A stretch of 35,321 bases of DNA from assembly GCA_905236935.1 (NCBI GenBank), contig CAJOQL010000082.1, positions 1 through 35,321 of the forward strand. The letters run 5' to 3'. The DNA comes from an uncultured Bacilli bacterium (lineage in GTDB: Bacteria > Bacillota_I > Bacilli_A > RF39 > UBA660). Made by a program: the position numbers and the translations under genes. A model generated the notes under the pieces. The model saw only the letters and a list, made by a program, of their open reading frames with translations, was not told the origin of the DNA and made no database searches. Shown here piece by piece: positions 1 to 7,304 of the stretch (positions are counted from its first letter, which is position 1; each line of letters begins with the position of its first letter).

Positions 1-228
1 ACTTCAACAACATTAGCACACGCAAAGTTAGAAGAGATACAAAAAATTATACAAAGTCCAGAATTTAAAGAGCATCCAGAATTATTTACTTCAACAACAA
101 TAGCACACGCAAAGTTAGAAGAGATACAAAAAATTATACAAAGCCCGGAATTTAAAGAACATCCAGAATTATTCACATCAGAAACATTAGCAAATGCAAA
201 GCTAGAAGAGATACAAGAATTATTACAA
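1..228 (+). repeat. 87-bp in-frame tandem repeats
   Basis: Units begin at 1, 88 and 175. Units 1 and 2 differ at only a few bases; the third diverges near 176-185 and breaks off at about 228. The 87-bp period is 29 codons, so reading frame is preserved. The high nucleotide identity indicates recent duplication or gene conversion. The array continues left of the window. Confidence 0.9.
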
Positions 229-582
229 ATGGATTGTTGGAATGATAAAAGGTATTCAAGTTTACTTACTTCTTCAATAGTAGCTAAGAGTAAATCAATG
301 ATTTCAAAATTACCACTATTATTTAGATTAGCAGAAGAAAATAATATTGATAACTTTTTAAACACATCGTTCTTATTATTTTCTCCATCACAAAACTATG
401 CTTTAATAGAATATTTGAAAGATAATAATTTACCATTGATTATAGATTACAAGCTAAGTCCAATTTTTGGAAAGCAACCAGGATTATTAAAGAAAAAATA
501 TAATATAGATATTAAAGAACTTATTAAAAAATATCCATATGAAGAAGATACTAAAAAAATAAATGGAGGAATATCAAAATGA
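1..582 (+). CDS. Helical tandem-repeat protein, 5' end outside window
   Basis: The reading frame is open from base 1, so the start lies upstream; 193 codons are visible. Residues 1-76 are two full and one partial copy of a 29-residue unit containing HAKLEEIQKIIQSPEF and HPELFTS. Residues 77-193 are non-identical but keep a similar rhythm of predicted helices with Leu/Pro/Thr-Ser spacing (SSLLTSSIVAKSKSM, NFLNTSFLLFSPSQ). No signal peptide or membrane segment is visible in this part. The stop TGA overlaps the next ATG by four bases, so the two genes are probably translationally coupled. I do not recognise the family. The spacing faintly recalls all-alpha repeat proteins of the mTERF/HEAT kind, which is inference only. 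Confidence 0.75.
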   Translation, partial: TSTTLAHAKLEEIQKIIQSPEFKEHPELFTSTTIAHAKLEEIQKIIQSPEFKEHPELFTSETLANAKLEEIQELLQMDCWNDKRYSSLLTSSIVAKSKSMISKLPLLFRLAEENNIDNFLNTSFLLFSPSQNYALIEYLKDNNLPLIIDYKLSPIFGKQPGLLKKKYNIDIKELIKKYPYEEDTKKINGGISK

Positions 583-857
583 ATTTAGATGAAATAGATA
601 TTAAAATACTAAAAGAAAATTTTGATGAAAATTTAATAAATCAAATAGATTCAGAAAATGTATCAAAAATTTTCAAATATTTAGAAGATAATGGCATATA
701 TTATGCAAAAGATTTATTCTTAACGTCATTAGATTTATTTTTATATCTTTTAGATGATTTTATAAGAAAATTTGAAGCTTTAAAAGAAAAATTGGGTACT
801 GATTTTGTAAATAGATTAGGTGAAGATTCATCGTTAATAGAATTAATGTATGAATAA
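579..857 (+). CDS. Small helical protein, unknown function
   Basis: A 92-residue acidic, Leu-rich protein. It starts at an ATG overlapping the upstream stop (ATGA), with GGAGGA at about 565-570 as ribosome binding site. It has no membrane segment. The segment KIFKYLEDNGIYYAKDLFLT followed by LDLFLYLLDDF has the same helix-turn-helix spacing as the non-identical C-terminal part of the upstream protein. It is therefore probably a short relative or a split-off module of the same repeat family. Function unknown. Confidence 0.7.
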   Translation: MNLDEIDIKILKENFDENLINQIDSENVSKIFKYLEDNGIYYAKDLFLTSLDLFLYLLDDFIRKFEALKEKLGTDFVNRLGEDSSLIELMYE

Positions 858-1028
858 TTTAAATGATATTGAAACTAAGTAATATTGGCATATTCAAACA
901 ATTTTACTAGTTATTAATCTCAAAATATTTTTTGGTGATGGAAGTGTCAGTTTGACTTTTACTAGAGGTTTTAAGGAAAATTATTAAACTAAAAGTAGTA
1001 TGGCTTTTATGTTATGATTTTCTATTTT

Positions 1029-1054
1029 ATAATTTTTAGTTTTTGCATAAATTA
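1029..1054 (+). promoter_or_regulatory. Possible mother-cell sigma promoter for spoIID
   Basis: CATAAATTA at 1046-1054 matches the sigma-K -10 pattern CATAnnnTA and 7 of 8 positions of the sigma-E -10 (CATACAnT). ATA at 1029-1031 lies 14 bases upstream, shorter than the usual sigma-E distance. SpoIID is a known sigma-E target, so the position makes sense, but the -35 is weak. The rest of the 229-base gap (858-1086) shows no gene or clear hairpin. Confidence 0.35.
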
Positions 1055-1086
1055 CTTATTTTAGTTAAAACTAATATTGATGAAAT

Positions 1087-2385
1087 ATGATAATTAATAG
1101 TTATAATATAAAAAAGGTTTATAATGAAGAGATTCTTTATTTAGATATTAGTTTTGATCAAGAATTTGCTAAATTAAATTCTAATAAAAAGAAATTAAAG
1201 TTAAATGAGATTGTTACAAATTTTATTAAAGAAAATAAGATAAAATTTAAAGGAACAACTGTAGCTTTAATGGCTGGTACAATGATGATGGGGTATGTCG
1301 TTTTAAATAATGAGACTAAGCCAAATTTAAACCCTATAAATTATACAACTAATATAGTAGAACCTTATACACCTCAAACTATGAATAATAAAATTAATAA
1401 TACTATCATAAAAAATTCTAATGAAGAAGCAAAAACGGAAATTATAAAAACCGTCAATAAAAATACTTCTAAAAACTCAACTACAATAAAAAAAGCAAGT
1501 GAAAATGATACAACTTCTTCTAAAAAAGAACAAGTTGTTGAAGTAAAACAAGAAATAGACAAAGAAAAAGTAGAAATTAATGAAACAAATAATAATTATA
1601 TTACTATTAAAAGGAAAAATGGTTTAATTACTAATATAGATGTAGAAGATTATGTTATTGGAGTAGTAGGTGCCGAAATGCCAGCATCTTTTAATGAAGA
1701 AGCCTTAAAAGCTCAAGCTGTCATAGCAAGAACATATGCGGTAAGTACTTTAAATAAAGGTAAAATATTAACTGATACATCTAGTACTCAAAATTATAAA
1801 GATAATGATGAACTTAAAAAAATGTGGGGAAGTAATTATGACAAGTATTATCAAAAAATAAAAAATGCAGTAAGTGATACTAAAGGAATTTATTTAACTT
1901 ATAATAATAAGATAATAGATGCAGTATATCATTCAACTAGCAATGGTCAAACAGAAAATGCAGAATATGTTTGGATGGAAGCAAAACCATATTTAGTTAG
2001 TGTAACAAGTGATTATGATACAACTAATAAAAATTTTAATTATGAAAAGAATATTAGTTACGAAGAAATATCTCAAAAATTAAATCTTGATATTAATGAA
2101 AATACTAATTTTAATATTATAAGTAAAACTGCTGGTAATAGAGTAGAAAAAATTGAAATTGAAGGTAAAACATATACTGGAGTTGAAATAAGAAATTTAC
2201 TTGCTCTTCGAAGTGCTGATTTTGAAATTATTAAAGAAGATAATGGAGTAGTATTTAAAACTAAAGGATATGGTCATGGAGTAGGTTTAAGTCAGTATGG
2301 TGCTAATGGAATGGCTAAAGCTGGTTATAATTATGAGGATATTTTAACTCATTATTATACTGGAGTAAAATTAACTAAAATATAA
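1087..2385 (+). CDS. spoIID: SpoIID, stage II sporulation lytic transglycosylase
   Basis: In engulfment SpoIID cleaves peptidoglycan glycan strands denuded of stem peptides, working with SpoIIP and SpoIIM in the mother-cell membrane. The protein has 432 residues, longer than the roughly 340 usual in Bacillus. Residues 1-55 are a cytoplasmic head, about 56-73 a membrane segment (ALMAGTMMMGYVVL), and 80-170 a low-complexity Asn/Lys/Thr/Glu linker that accounts for the extra length. The SpoIID/LytB domain follows: AEMPASFNEEALKAQA with the expected catalytic Glu at 197, YHSTSNGQTENAEYVW from 281, and GYGHGVGLSQYGANGMA from 394. The start has only a weak Shine-Dalgarno (TGATGAA). The 3' end overlaps the convergent gpr gene by 15 bases. 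Confidence 0.95.
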   Translation: MIINSYNIKKVYNEEILYLDISFDQEFAKLNSNKKKLKLNEIVTNFIKENKIKFKGTTVALMAGTMMMGYVVLNNETKPNLNPINYTTNIVEPYTPQTMNNKINNTIIKNSNEEAKTEIIKTVNKNTSKNSTTIKKASENDTTSSKKEQVVEVKQEIDKEKVEINETNNNYITIKRKNGLITNIDVEDYVIGVVGAEMPASFNEEALKAQAVIARTYAVSTLNKGKILTDTSSTQNYKDNDELKKMWGSNYDKYYQKIKNAVSDTKGIYLTYNNKIIDAVYHSTSNGQTENAEYVWMEAKPYLVSVTSDYDTTNKNFNYEKNISYEEISQKLNLDINENTNFNIISKTAGNRVEKIEIEGKTYTGVEIRNLLALRSADFEIIKEDNGVVFKTKGYGHGVGLSQYGANGMAKAGYNYEDILTHYYTGVKLTKI

Positions 2386-3081
2386 TATTTCATTTATAGC
2401 ATCTGCAACTATTTTACTAATGTCATTTACATATTTATCAACACTATTTGTTGATACAATTAATTTTTGATTATGAATGCTAATCTCTAAGGCAGTAGGA
2501 ATACCAATTACAACAATTGGAACTCCAAGACTTTTTTTATCTATTTTAGAGTTTATACCCATAATTCCACTTCCTGCGGTAATACCATCGGTTGTAATTT
2601 GAATAGTTTTTTGATTATATTTTAGATTATCAGTTATGAAAGAATCTATTATAATTAAAGATTCTACTTTAATATTTTTTACTATACTTGAGATAATTTT
2701 TTTAGTTTCAATACCTGTTTGTCCTAATACACCTGGTTCTAAAGCATAAACTTTAATATTATTAGTATTTAATCCTAAATTAATTAAATGAGCATTAACG
2801 TTAATATTTTTTACAACTTTAGGACCTATTGAATCAGATGTAAATGCATTATTTCCAAGGCCAACAATTAAAATACTTTTTAATTTTTTTATATTAATAA
2901 ATGTTTTTAGTTCTTCTTTTAAAACATTTTTTATTTCTTCACATAAATAATTAAATTTTATAATATGAGTTTTTTTATTATTAGTTAATACTTCAATATT
3001 TTTATTATCTTTAAAGTATAAAGTTTTAAAATTTTTGTTTTTATTATATGCTAAATCAGTACGATTAAATCTTATATTCAT
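2371..3081 (-). CDS. gpr: Gpr, spore germination protease
   Basis: Gpr degrades the small acid-soluble DNA-binding proteins in germinating spores. The family hallmarks are present in order: RTDLA at 7-11, IVGLGN at 72-77, SDSIGPKVV at 82-90, EPGVLGQTGIET at 115-126, IDSFITD at 145-151, DGITAGSGI at 165-173 and LGVPIVVIGIPT at 185-196. Asp83 and Asp146 fit the two catalytic aspartates (127 and 193 in Bacillus megaterium). The protein has 236 residues against about 370 in Bacillus, and only about nine precede the region of the usual autoprocessing site, so the zymogen propeptide is short. A weak forespore-type promoter may lie upstream on this strand (TCATA, 17 bases, AATAATA). The gene is convergent with spoIID and overlaps it. 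Confidence 0.92.
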   Translation of the reverse strand: MNIRFNRTDLAYNKNKNFKTLYFKDNKNIEVLTNNKKTHIIKFNYLCEEIKNVLKEELKTFINIKKLKSILIVGLGNNAFTSDSIGPKVVKNINVNAHLINLGLNTNNIKVYALEPGVLGQTGIETKKIISSIVKNIKVESLIIIDSFITDNLKYNQKTIQITTDGITAGSGIMGINSKIDKKSLGVPIVVIGIPTALEISIHNQKLIVSTNSVDKYVNDISKIVADAINEILYFS

Positions 3082-3122
3082 ATATCATCATTTATATTAT
3101 TAACATTTATAGTTAAATTATG

Positions 3123-3144
3123 ACATTAGCCCTTAACCTAATGT
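3123..3144. repeat. Perfect inverted repeat between gpr and cotD-like gene
   Basis: ACATTAG (3123-3129) and CTAATGT (3138-3144) are exact reverse complements separated by eight bases. No T tract follows, so it does not look like a terminator. The right arm begins at the -35 dinucleotide of the sigma-K promoter next to it. An operator for a late sporulation regulator, or a 5' hairpin of the gpr transcript, are both possible. Confidence 0.55.
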
Positions 3145-3163
3145 AGTAATTTTACATAAGATA
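3136..3163 (+). promoter_or_regulatory. Sigma-K type promoter of the coat gene
   Basis: AC at 3136-3137, 17 bases, then CATAAGATA at 3155-3163. This fits the sigma-K consensus (AC, 16-17 bases, CATAnnnTA) without mismatch. It sits 25 bases before the start codon of a coat-like gene, and the sigK gene is in the same window. Confidence 0.65.
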
Positions 3164-3187
3164 CACTAGAAAGGACAGTGTATTTAA

Positions 3188-3517
3188 ATGTTTAAAGATA
3201 ATAGATGCTATGAAGATGAGGTAAATATTAATATTGATATGAATGATAATAATAACTTTATGAAAAATGATATGAATATGAATTATAATATGAATTATAA
3301 TATGATGCAATCAAATGATATGTGTACTCCAATTATGGAATCACCTTGTGAAAGAGTTTGTCATAGAGAAATTTGTCATAATGTTAAACATATCCAACCT
3401 ATTAATACAAGAATAATAAATCATCATATATATCATCATACTTTTACACCATGTTATACTTGTTGTGAAGAAAATGAAATATGCAATATTTATGATCAAA
3501 ATCCTTGTTGTCGTTAA
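3188..3517 (+). CDS. CotD-like spore coat protein
   Basis: A 109-residue protein of strongly biased composition. Residues 1-45 are rich in Asn, Asp and Met (MNMNYNMNYNMM). The C-terminal half is rich in Cys and His: CERVCHREICHNVKHIQ, then HHIYHHTFTPCYTCCEEN and a terminal CC. The pattern of Cys-x3-Cys-His, then VKHI-P and clustered His resembles inner coat protein CotD of Bacillus. There is no signal peptide, as expected for a protein assembled from the mother-cell cytoplasm. Cys pairs and His clusters suggest disulfide cross-linking or metal binding (inference). The ribosome binding site AAAGGA precedes the ATG, and a near-consensus sigma-K promoter lies directly upstream. Confidence 0.75.
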   Translation: MFKDNRCYEDEVNINIDMNDNNNFMKNDMNMNYNMNYNMMQSNDMCTPIMESPCERVCHREICHNVKHIQPINTRIINHHIYHHTFTPCYTCCEENEICNIYDQNPCCR

Positions 3518-3602
3518 TTTGTAAAATTAGTGTCTAATTTTAACTCTAAATATATATAAAAAAATCAATTTATTGTATATTAATCATAGGAGAGTGATAA
3601 AA

Positions 3603-3800
3603 ATGATTTATCCATCAATTGATAAGATATTAAATAATATTGATTCTAAATATTCTTTAGTACACATCATAGCCAAAAGAGCTAAACAAATGCAAGAAAC
3701 ACATCATTATCAATTAGCAGAAAATGAATACAAAAACAAAAAAGAATTAGGTAGAGCTCTAGAAGAATTAGAAAAAGGTTTAATTAAGGTAAATAATTAA
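3603..3800 (+). CDS. rpoZ: RNA polymerase omega subunit
   Basis: Omega stabilises the beta' subunit of RNA polymerase. The ATG at 3603 (MIYPSIDKILNNIDSKYSLV) follows AGGAGAG at 3589-3595 and gives 65 residues, the normal size. An upstream TTG at 3573 is in frame but would place the ribosome binding site inside the gene. The conserved VxxxAKRA core appears as HIIAKRAKQM, followed by the K-LG-AL-E segment (KELGRALEELEKG). It is usually next to gmk and priA; here those neighbours are absent and the gene stands almost alone. Confidence 0.92.
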   Translation: MIYPSIDKILNNIDSKYSLVHIIAKRAKQMQETHHYQLAENEYKNKKELGRALEELEKGLIKVNN

Positions 3801-3809
3801 GCTTTTTTT
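3772..3809 (+). terminator. Terminator overlapping rpoZ stop
   Basis: AAAAAGG plus TTTAATTA at 3772-3786 can pair with TAATTAAGCTTTTT starting at 3794, with a one-base irregularity, followed by a T run to 3809. The hairpin includes the last codons and stop of rpoZ. It is AT-rich, so strength is uncertain. Confidence 0.45.
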
Positions 3810-3887
3810 GTGGGAAAATTTTAAATAATATTTTTATTTACTTTAAATAATACAACGTGATACAATACATTACAAGTTGGTGATTTT

Positions 3888-5135
3888 ATGTCAGTACTTA
3901 GTATTCATGAAAAATTAATTCCTTATATTCAAGAACTAACAAAAAAGGAAAAACTAGATTCTTCTAAGTATGAGGATAAGAATATAATTGATAAATTAAA
4001 TAGTGCTTACTATGATTGTCATTTATATTATCCTACTGTAAATATGTTTAGATTTATTGCTTACAATATAATAAAGAGAGAATATTCTTTAAATGAGATT
4101 GATGATAATACTTTAAATAAATATTTAACTTTAGTTTTAGAAGATAAAAAATTAAGAAATTTAATTTATCATATTAATCCTACTTCAGAATTCTTTAGTA
4201 CAATTAAAGATATTATTCCATTTTATTTAGAACTTCAAAAATATTTTAAAGAGAATAATAGATATATGGTAATAGTAACTTATAAAAAATTAATTGATTT
4301 TTTAGATAGTGAATGTCTTTCTAATTATCAAGGTCATGAATTAATAGAAGAATGTACTAAAAGACTTGATTTCCCAAATAATAATTATAATGCATATTAT
4401 AGATATATGAATGAAAAAAAGTATAATAATAAGCCATATGAAGTAGGTATGCAAAGAAATAGAGGATTTGTAACTAGTACATCAAAACTATTAGCAAGAT
4501 ATTTTCATAATTTAATGCTTGATTTTTATAAAAAAAGTGGATTTTATTATAGCCCAATTAATGATGATTTAGCTTTTTATTCATTTGGTACTATATCTAT
4601 CGTAAGCTATAAATATGATGATAATATTTCAATGTCTATTAATAATTATAAATGGAATAGATATGAATTTTGGGCATTATTAAACATGAAAGGATTTTCT
4701 TTAAAAATAGATGATAGTAAAATTAAAGATTTACTACTTTTAGATAGTAAGCAATTACTAGTAGTACCCAATGGTTATGTAGAAGAGGCATTTATTACTT
4801 ATTTAATGAAAGAATTAGGTTTAAAAAAATGTACTTTAGAATTTACTAATATTTTAAAAAAGATTGGAATTCCATTAGATTACTGTATTAGTCATAATTT
4901 AGAAACAACTAATGGATATACTTATTATATTAATCCTCTAAGATATGATGATTTAAGAATTAAGAATAAAGAGAATCTTCCAATTATATCTTTAATTCAA
5001 TCTAAAGAAGATGATAGTAAAAGAAAGCGTTATATTAAAAAATTAATTACAACTTATAATGAACAACATAAAAATGATGAAGAATTAACACCTTATACTA
5101 GAAGAAAAATTAATCCAAAAGCTTATATTGACTAG
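3888..5135 (+). CDS. Unrecognised 415-residue cytoplasmic protein
   Basis: I do not recognise this protein. It has no signal peptide or membrane segment and is rich in Tyr, Asn, Asp, Lys and Leu. It appears mostly alpha-helical, with aromatic stretches such as CHLYYPTVNMFRFIAYNI and YYSPINDDLAFYSFG. The C-terminus is basic (KRKRYIKKLI, then TPYTRRKINPK), which could contact nucleic acid. The start is ATG at 3888 behind GGTGAT, a ribosome binding site type used repeatedly in this window. A hairpin terminator overlaps its stop and it is flanked by terminators, so it is probably transcribed alone. No nuclease, kinase or HTH motif stands out. Confidence 0.8.
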   Translation: MSVLSIHEKLIPYIQELTKKEKLDSSKYEDKNIIDKLNSAYYDCHLYYPTVNMFRFIAYNIIKREYSLNEIDDNTLNKYLTLVLEDKKLRNLIYHINPTSEFFSTIKDIIPFYLELQKYFKENNRYMVIVTYKKLIDFLDSECLSNYQGHELIEECTKRLDFPNNNYNAYYRYMNEKKYNNKPYEVGMQRNRGFVTSTSKLLARYFHNLMLDFYKKSGFYYSPINDDLAFYSFGTISIVSYKYDDNISMSINNYKWNRYEFWALLNMKGFSLKIDDSKIKDLLLLDSKQLLVVPNGYVEEAFITYLMKELGLKKCTLEFTNILKKIGIPLDYCISHNLETTNGYTYYINPLRYDDLRIKNKENLPIISLIQSKEDDSKRKRYIKKLITTYNEQHKNDEELTPYTRRKINPKAYID

Positions 5136-5151
5136 GAATAGCCTAGTTTTT
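5131..5151 (+). terminator. Rho-independent terminator
   Basis: ACTAGG (5131-5136), loop AATAG, CCTAGT (5142-5147), then TTTTG. The stop codon of the upstream gene is inside the stem. Confidence 0.7.
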
Positions 5152-5163
5152 GTTTACAACAAT

Positions 5164-5192
5164 TTGACATTTTAGAACAAATGTGCTATAAT
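5164..5192 (+). promoter_or_regulatory. Consensus sigma-A promoter
   Basis: TTGACA at 5164-5169, a 17-base spacer, TATAAT at 5187-5192, with an extended -10 TGC just before it. This is the strongest promoter in the window and drives the exported transglutaminase-like gene. Confidence 0.85.
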
Positions 5193-5221
5193 TTAGATAT
5201 ATCAAAGGGGTTTGGTTGTTT

Positions 5222-6103
5222 ATGAAGAAAAAGATTATTTTATTTATTTTAATTGTGGATTTAGTTTTATTTGGAATATCTAGTTTAATTTTTAATGATA
5301 ATAAAGAAAGATATATTTCTAATAATTTTATTAATGAAGAAAATGATTTAATAGGGCTTAATTTAAGCCGAAATGATTTTAGTTATGTAAAAGAAACAGA
5401 TGTTACAGTTGCTAATAATAAAGAGGATTTACTTAATATTTTATATACTACTGTAAATAGTAAAGAAGATTATTATGATTTTAAATGTTCAGATAAATAT
5501 ATTAATTGTTCATCAGATTTAATATCTATATTAAATGACAGAACTACTTTAAATGTGGTTAATAGTTTAGTTAAAGTCTATAAGGCTATAAATTTAAATG
5601 TTCAAATAACATATACAACTAAAGGAGATATAAGATTGATTGTTCATAGAAAATATAGTGATGAACAAATTAGTGTGCTAAATAAAAGAGTAGATTATTT
5701 AACAAGTTTGTTAATAACAGATAATATGAATGATGAACAAAAAATTAAAAAGATTCACGATTATTTAACTAATAGTATTACTTATGGTTATGGTAGTAAT
5801 TATGATAATGCTTATGGTGCTTTAATAAATGGAGTAGCAGTGTGTACAGGATACTCTGATGCTTTTAGTTTATTCATGGATAAATTAAATATTAAAAACT
5901 ATAAAATTGTATCTGATACTCACGTTTGGAATGTTGTTTTTATTAATAATGAATGGAAACATGTTGATGTTACATTTGATGATCCAAGTAATGATTATGG
6001 TATTAATTTAACTAACTATAATTATTTTCTAGTAAATAGTAATAAATTAAATAATAGTGCAGCACATAACTTTAACAAAGATATCTATTCTGAATTTGTT
6101 TAA
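5222..6103 (+). CDS. Exported transglutaminase-like protein
   Basis: A 293-residue protein with an N-terminal signal anchor (MKKKIILFILIVDLVLFGIS), so the rest lies outside the membrane. The C-terminal third is a transglutaminase-like (papain-fold) domain: GVAVCTGYSDAF with Cys208, SDTHVWNVV with His234, HVDVTFDDP with Asp249, a complete Cys-His-Asp triad. In bacteria such domains act as peptidases or cross-linkers at the cell surface; the substrate here is unknown. ATG at 5222 was chosen over TTG at 5216; AAAGGGG at 5204-5210 serves both. It has its own consensus promoter and an 11-bp-stem terminator, hence a strongly expressed single gene. Confidence 0.85.
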   Translation: MKKKIILFILIVDLVLFGISSLIFNDNKERYISNNFINEENDLIGLNLSRNDFSYVKETDVTVANNKEDLLNILYTTVNSKEDYYDFKCSDKYINCSSDLISILNDRTTLNVVNSLVKVYKAINLNVQITYTTKGDIRLIVHRKYSDEQISVLNKRVDYLTSLLITDNMNDEQKIKKIHDYLTNSITYGYGSNYDNAYGALINGVAVCTGYSDAFSLFMDKLNIKNYKIVSDTHVWNVVFINNEWKHVDVTFDDPSNDYGINLTNYNYFLVNSNKLNNSAAHNFNKDIYSEFV

Positions 6104-6130
6104 TTCTATTGATTATCAATAGAATTTTTT
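6102..6130 (+). terminator. Strong terminator
   Basis: AATTCTATTGA (6102-6112) pairs perfectly with TCAATAGAATT (6116-6126) across a three-base loop, followed by a T run to 6130. Confidence 0.85.
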
Positions 6131-6178
6131 AGGGTAAAAGATTTTCTATTAATGAACTTTCTAGATTAATTATAGAAT

Positions 6179-6205
6179 TTCTTATCTAATTGGTAAGAAG
6201 TTTTT
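6179..6205 (+). terminator. Second hairpin with T tail upstream of sigG
   Basis: TTCTTATC (6179-6186), loop TAATT, GGTAAGAA (6192-6199), then G and five T. It may be a back-up terminator or a hairpin in the region before sigG. A weak sigma-G-like pair follows (GAATA near 6210, CACTATT about 18 bases later). Confidence 0.5.
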
Positions 6206-6257
6206 ATTTGAATAAAAATAATAATTATATCTCACTATTTATTTAAGAGGTGTGATT

Positions 6258-7031
6258 ATGGCTAAATATAAAGTTGAAATACCAGGTATTGATACAAGCA
6301 ATTTAAAAGTATTAAAAAATAGTGAAATGGTTAAATTATTTGAAAAGTATCAAAATGGAGATAAAAATGCCAAAGATGATATTGTTAATGGTAATTTAAA
6401 GTTAGTTCTATCAATTATAAATAAATATAATAATGGAAAATATGATATGAATGATTTATTTCAAATTGGTTGTGTTGGTTTAATTAAGGCAGTTGATAAT
6501 TTTAGTTTGGAATATAATGTTCAGTTTTCTACTTATGCAGTTCCTTTAATACTTGGAGAGGTAAAAAGATTTATTAGAGATTCAAGTACTGTTAGAATTA
6601 GTCGTAGTATTAGAGATAATGCTTATCAAATACTTAAATATCGTGATGAGTATATTACTAAACATGGAGTTGAACCATCTCATAAACAAATATGTAAGGT
6701 CTTAAATATTACTGAGTATGATTTAGCATCTTCTCTAGAGAGTTTAGTAACTCCGATGAGTTTATATGATCCTATATATAATGATGGAGGAGATACTATT
6801 TACTTGTTGGATCAAATTGCCGATAAAAGTGAGAAAACTGATAAAGATGATTATTTAGCTTTAAAACATGCTTTAAGTAAAATTAGTGATAGGGAAGCAG
6901 GAGTTTTATATTCAAGGTATATTTATGGTAAAACTCAAATGGAAATAGCAGATGATTTAGGTGTATCTCAAGCACAAATATCTCGTATTGAAAAAAGTGC
7001 AATTAAAAATATAAAAAGGCTTATGAAATAA
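6258..7031 (+). CDS. sigG: RNA polymerase sigma-G, late forespore sigma factor
   Basis: Sigma-G directs late forespore transcription, including gpr and SASP genes. The sequence follows Bacillus SpoIIIG closely: KVEIPGIDTSNLKVLKNSEM at the N-terminus (the anti-sigma contact region), NGNLKLVLSII and DLFQIGCVGLIKAVDNF in region 2, FSTYAVPLILGEVKRFIRD, YNDGGDTIYLLDQI in region 3, and KTQMEIADDLGVSQAQISRI as the region 4 HTH. It has 257 residues, the normal length. The ATG at 6258 is six bases behind AGAGGTG; an in-frame GTG at 6252 is less likely. It is followed by a YlmC-like gene, the same order as in Bacillus. Confidence 0.95.
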   Translation: MAKYKVEIPGIDTSNLKVLKNSEMVKLFEKYQNGDKNAKDDIVNGNLKLVLSIINKYNNGKYDMNDLFQIGCVGLIKAVDNFSLEYNVQFSTYAVPLILGEVKRFIRDSSTVRISRSIRDNAYQILKYRDEYITKHGVEPSHKQICKVLNITEYDLASSLESLVTPMSLYDPIYNDGGDTIYLLDQIADKSEKTDKDDYLALKHALSKISDREAGVLYSRYIYGKTQMEIADDLGVSQAQISRIEKSAIKNIKRLMK

Positions 7032-7061
7032 AATAATACATATAATTTTATAGGTGGTTTT

Positions 7062-7286
7062 ATGTTAATGAGTGATTTACAACAAAAAGATATAATTAAT
7101 ATTCTAAATGGAACTAGAATTGGTAAAATTATAGATATTGAAGTAAATGATACAGGTGTTATTACTAATTTAATTGTTGGGGAAATAAGAATGATGAAAA
7201 GATTTAGTGCAGGGGGAGAAGTAAAAATAAACTTTAATCAGATAAAAAGAATAGGAACTGACGTTATACTTGTGGAAATTAACTAA
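7062..7286 (+). CDS. YlmC/YmxH family PRC-barrel protein
   Basis: A 74-residue PRC-barrel-like protein: LQQKDIINILNGTRIGKIID, then FSAGGEVKINFNQIKRIG and DVILVEIN at the end. YlmC/YmxH proteins are small sporulation-associated proteins without a firm biochemical role, and ylmC lies beside sigG in Bacillus as here. The ATG at 7062 follows AGGTGG with the spacing seen elsewhere in the window; a second in-frame ATG at 7068 is possible. Only 30 bases separate it from sigG and 18 from lspA. Confidence 0.85.
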   Translation: MLMSDLQQKDIINILNGTRIGKIIDIEVNDTGVITNLIVGEIRMMKRFSAGGEVKINFNQIKRIGTDVILVEIN

Positions 7287-7304
7287 AAAGGTTATAATGA
7301 ATTT

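Noticed and set aside
1..228. Possible CRISPR or transposon end
   Set aside because: Units are 87 bp, tandem without spacers, and fully coding in one frame.
3081..3140. Sigma-G promoter for gpr on the minus strand (TCATA, 17 bases, AATAATA)
   Set aside because: Each element has one mismatch and the region is very AT-rich; mentioned with gpr but not listed as a site.
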